Source of the DNA: Gordonia pseudamarae
GTDB taxonomy: Bacteria > Actinomycetota > Actinomycetes > Mycobacteriales > Mycobacteriaceae
Direction of reading: 5' to 3'
Length of the DNA stretch: 64,000 nucleotides
NCBI RefSeq assembly: GCF_025273675.1
Contig: NZ_CP045809.1
Location: forward strand, 744,001-808,000
Below the pieces are notes generated by a model, which saw only the letters and a list, made by a program, of their open reading frames with translations, searched no databases and was not told the DNA's origin. The position numbers and the translations under genes were made by a program. Positions 61,292 to 64,000 of this stretch are shown here, one piece after another (position 1 is the first letter of the stretch; each line of letters begins with the position of its first letter).

Positions 61292-64000
61292 TCACAGCCG
61301 GACACCGCTGATGACGATCTGGCGGGTGACGCCGCCGACCTCGACTATCTGCAGGACGGTGCCGTCGGGTGCGATGTGGACCTCTCCGGTGGGCCGGCCG
61401 TCGATGGTGCTCTGGTATATGTACAGGTCGCCGTTGTAGACGATGACCGTGGTCCGGTAGGTGTCTGTGTCGGCGTCGTATCGAACCACCGTCTGGTAGT
61501 GGGTGCCGTCGGCTCCGGTGACCGGCGCACCCACCGGGATTCCGTCAACGGTGTAGGAACCCTGCGGGCCGAGCGCGATGTTGATCCGGCGGATATGGGT
61601 TTTCCCGGTGGACTGGTCACCCTCGGTCGTCGTCACCCACAGGTAGGTGCCATCACCGATGACCTGGCTGGTCGCGGTTCCGTCGACTTGATAGACGGTG
61701 GAACCGTTGAGTTGGCGGACGATGGTGTTCGTCCCGGTGATCACCTGATATACGTTTCCGTCGGCCGTCACGACGGGACCGCCGACCGGTTCTCCCGGGA
61801 TGTCCACGGTGCCGCTCGGGGGGAAGGCATCGAAGTTGAACACGTGAATGTGGGTCACGGTGGTGCCGGGGGTGGCGCCGTCGGTCCGGGTCACGAAGTA
61901 GCCCCGGTTGGTTCCGGGAAGGAAGGCCACATCGCCCACGGGCGTGCCGTCGACATCGAAATAGCCGACATAGCCCCAGTCGTAGTTGAATCTGGCGATC
62001 TGGGTATTCCCGTCGGCCAGCCGGGTCAGCAGGTAGGCGGTGCCATCATCGTCGAAATATGCTCCACTGTAAGGGGTTCCGTCAATGTCGAGGTCGGCCG
62101 GCGAGGTGAGGGTGGCTGAGTATCGGTACAGCGTTGTCTCGTCGGTGCTCGCGTTGTGGCTGACTTGGTACACAGCACCGTCGGGACCGATGTACACCGT
62201 CCCCACCGGAACCCCCGCGGCGTTGACGGATGTGGTCACCCCGGCCGCCGGGTTGAGCAGCGATATGCGGGTCTTCATGGTGCCGGATACCACCCGTTCG
62301 GTGGTGAGGTAGACCTGTCCGCCCGGTCCGATCACGACGGGACCGGTCGCCTTCTCGTTGAGGATGGAATGGGTTTTGCCCAAACCGTCGGCGCCGATCA
62401 CGTACACGGAGGTGTTGTTGCCCAACGACATCACCTGATAGGCGTTGCCCGCCGCGTCGAATCGCAGGTTCCCCACCGGGGTGTGAGTCGCCTCGAAGAA
62501 GTACTCCATACCGTCGCCGGCCGGGCCGCCGAAGCTGGTGATGTAGGTCCTGTTGGAGCCGTTGGTGGTGGTCTGATAGGCGGTTCCGTTCGGGCCGACC
62601 TGAACACCGCCCAGCGGTGTGCCGGTGACCGACCGGGTGGTCGCCGCCCGGGTCACCGGATCGATATAGGTGACATACGTTGTGCCTGTTGTCGAATCGT
62701 GGGTGGTGAAGTAGGTGCGACCGTCGCTGGAGGTGGCTGCCTGCCCGACGGGTGCACCGGGTGCGGAGATCGCGGCGATACCGATGGTGACGGTCTGCGT
62801 GGCGGTGCCACCGTTGCCGTCATCGACGGTGATGCTGAGGGTTTCGGTCCGGGTCGCCGGATCGTCCCCGGCGAACGAGGCGTTCCAGCGGGCCGTCGCG
62901 GTGGGTGTGAAGGTGTACGTGCCGTCGCCGTTGAGCGTGAAGCTGCCCTTGTCGGTGGTGAAAGTTCCGGCCGTACCGGAGTTTCCGTTCACGGTGTAGG
63001 TGAGGGGGTCGTCGTCGGGATCGGTGGCGGTGATGGTGCCGGTGGCGATCCCCGTGATCGGGTCGAGGGAGGTGGGCGGGTGGACGGTGAGCGTCGGTGC
63101 CTCGTTGGTGATGACGGCGTCCACGACAACGGTGACTGTGGTGGTTGTGGTGTGGCCGGTCTGCCCGAGCCAGAACGGGATCGCGAAATGATGGTGGTGC
63201 CGGCCGGTTTCGTCGGAGACGGTGACGGTGAAGGTGTCCGTCCCGCCGTTGTCGAGCAGGTCCTGGTCGGGGGTGTAGGTGAAGGTGCCGTCGGAATTGA
63301 CGGTGACCCCGCCCTTGGTGGGTCCGGTGGTGACCTGATAGGTGATCGGATCGTTCTCATGGTCGGTGGCGTTGAGATCGCCTGTCACTACCCCGGTGTC
63401 GGGATCGGAGGTGGTGACGGTGGGTGTGGCGACCGGGGCCTGATTGTGCCAGTGCTCCTGGTGCCGCCGCACGATCCACGCCAGCGCCCAGGCGATCGGG
63501 TTGCCGGACGCGGGCGAGTTGCCGCCGCTGAGCAGCGGAAGGCCGAACAGGGTCAACAGACCCAACGCGGAGCTGAGCGGAGAATCACTGAGGGATGCGG
63601 CCGGTGCACTCGTCGGATCCGGCACGGACTGCTGGGCGGGCACGGAGAACGCGGCCGTCGACAGCGCCCCCGTCGACAGTGCCTCCGTCGACACCGGTTG
63701 TGCGGGAGTGGCGGGGGTCGGTGCCCGGTCGCTATCGGACGGGGCGGGGTCAGCGGTGGACGGATCGGAAATGCCGCCGGTGTCGCTGTCGTGGTCATCG
63801 GGTGCCGTCGGGTCGCCGGTGGAGGAGGCGGCGGGCGCGTCACCGACTCCGTCATCGACGGCGGCGGTCGGTGCGGTGTCCGGCTCGACCATCGGTTCGG
63901 GCTGCGGATATACCGACGCGTCCTCGGTGCCGGGGCTCCCGGTGCCCTCGACGCTGTCGGCCGGGCTGCTGTCGGTTGGTTCGGTGTCGGTCGTGTCGGT
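61292..64000 (-). CDS. Large surface protein with Ig/cadherin-like and propeller-like repeats (5' end cut)
   Basis: The frame is open through the window edge, with 902 residues visible. In protein order: a Pro/Ser/Thr/Asp-rich region (64000 to about 63600), a hydrophobic stretch (LGLLTLFGLPLLSG), two Ig/cadherin-like (VCBS-type) domains (about 63440-62770, with TDHENDPITYQVT, NSDGTFTYTPDQD, DPDDDPLTYTV), then about eleven repeats of roughly 45 residues on the pattern G-PVG-v---DG-xYQ to the end. The repeats may form one or two beta-propellers. Surface display or secretion is likely, but the signal peptide is outside the window. No catalytic motif is visible. Confidence 0.85.
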   Translation of the reverse strand, partial: TDTTDTEPTDSSPADSVEGTGSPGTEDASVYPQPEPMVEPDTAPTAAVDDGVGDAPAASSTGDPTAPDDHDSDTGGISDPSTADPAPSDSDRAPTPATPAQPVSTEALSTGALSTAAFSVPAQQSVPDPTSAPAASLSDSPLSSALGLLTLFGLPLLSGGNSPASGNPIAWALAWIVRRHQEHWHNQAPVATPTVTTSDPDTGVVTGDLNATDHENDPITYQVTTGPTKGGVTVNSDGTFTYTPDQDLLDNGGTDTFTVTVSDETGRHHHHFAIPFWLGQTGHTTTTTVTVVVDAVITNEAPTLTVHPPTSLDPITGIATGTITATDPDDDPLTYTVNGNSGTAGTFTTDKGSFTLNGDGTYTFTPTATARWNASFAGDDPATRTETLSITVDDGNGGTATQTVTIGIAAISAPGAPVGQAATSSDGRTYFTTHDSTTGTTYVTYIDPVTRAATTRSVTGTPLGGVQVGPNGTAYQTTTNGSNRTYITSFGGPAGDGMEYFFEATHTPVGNLRFDAAGNAYQVMSLGNNTSVYVIGADGLGKTHSILNEKATGPVVIGPGGQVYLTTERVVSGTMKTRISLLNPAAGVTTSVNAAGVPVGTVYIGPDGAVYQVSHNASTDETTLYRYSATLTSPADLDIDGTPYSGAYFDDDGTAYLLTRLADGNTQIARFNYDWGYVGYFDVDGTPVGDVAFLPGTNRGYFVTRTDGATPGTTVTHIHVFNFDAFPPSGTVDIPGEPVGGPVVTADGNVYQVITGTNTIVRQLNGSTVYQVDGTATSQVIGDGTYLWVTTTEGDQSTGKTHIRRINIALGPQGSYTVDGIPVGAPVTGADGTHYQTVVRYDADTDTYRTTVIVYNGDLYIYQSTIDGRPTGEVHIAPDGTVLQIVEVGGVTRQIVISGVRL

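Noticed and set aside
1..64000. tRNA, rRNA and CRISPR arrays
   Set aside because: Read for clover-leaf ends, rRNA landmarks and regularly spaced repeats; none was found. The tandem repeats have no unique spacers.

Overview
The window is high-GC DNA from an actinobacterium of the mycolic-acid group. It carries a complete mce4 steroid-import operon and cholesterol-catabolism genes in the same local order as Mycobacterium tuberculosis Rv3492c-Rv3506 and Rv3534c-Rv3538, plus sites matching the KstR operator (TnnAACnnGTTnnA). The short dispersed GGTTGAGGTGCGAG-type palindromes recall Gordonia genomes; that genus call is an inference from memory.

Left part (1-16.1 kb), a catabolic island with no KstR site that I can see. 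It holds a cytochrome P450 (cut by the window edge), a TetR gene with an operator-overlapped promoter, a degenerate SDR, an Ltp2-like thiolase/DUF35 aldolase pair, two amidohydrolases and a CaiB-type CoA-transferase on the plus strand. After a scrambled IS481 remnant come a secreted esterase, a KshA-like Rieske oxygenase and a third amidohydrolase on the minus strand. A second TetR gene, a DHA2-type efflux pump and small proteins follow. The gene set suggests oxidation, CoA activation and retro-aldol/hydrolytic C-C cleavage of an unidentified polycyclic or aromatic substrate.

Middle (16.3-45.7 kb), the KstR-type steroid regulon. hsd4B-kstD and hsaE-hsaG-hsaF diverge from a region with KstR boxes. 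echA19 and fadD19 diverge from another, and fadE26-fadE27-fadD17 and fdxD from a third. A further box precedes hsd17B, which is followed by yrbE4AB-mce4ABCDEF-mam4AB. Together these import the sterol, activate and beta-oxidise its side chain, dehydrogenate ring A and convert the 2-hydroxyhexa-2,4-dienoate released from rings A/B to pyruvate and propionyl-CoA. Accessory genes in between are a frameshifted membrane protein, a two-domain VOC protein, a flavin oxidoreductase, a TetR, a DUF952 protein and a TerD protein with a decayed exonuclease stub upstream.

Right part (45.8-59.8 kb), a gene set that looks like assembly and export of an acylated glycolipid: four PapA/WS-DGAT-like acyltransferases (three with intact HxxxDG), a DrrAB-type ABC exporter, one family-2 glycosyltransferase and three GPL-type (GT1) glycosyltransferases. 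No PKS or NRPS is present. The window ends with a TerD-VWA protein and a large cell-surface-type protein with Ig/cadherin-like domains and about eleven propeller-like repeats, cut by the right edge.

Recurring themes are intergenic palindromic repeats that supply stop codons to flanking genes, and tandem repeats with units of 15, 18, 21 or 24 bp at gene ends. No tRNA, rRNA or CRISPR array was seen.
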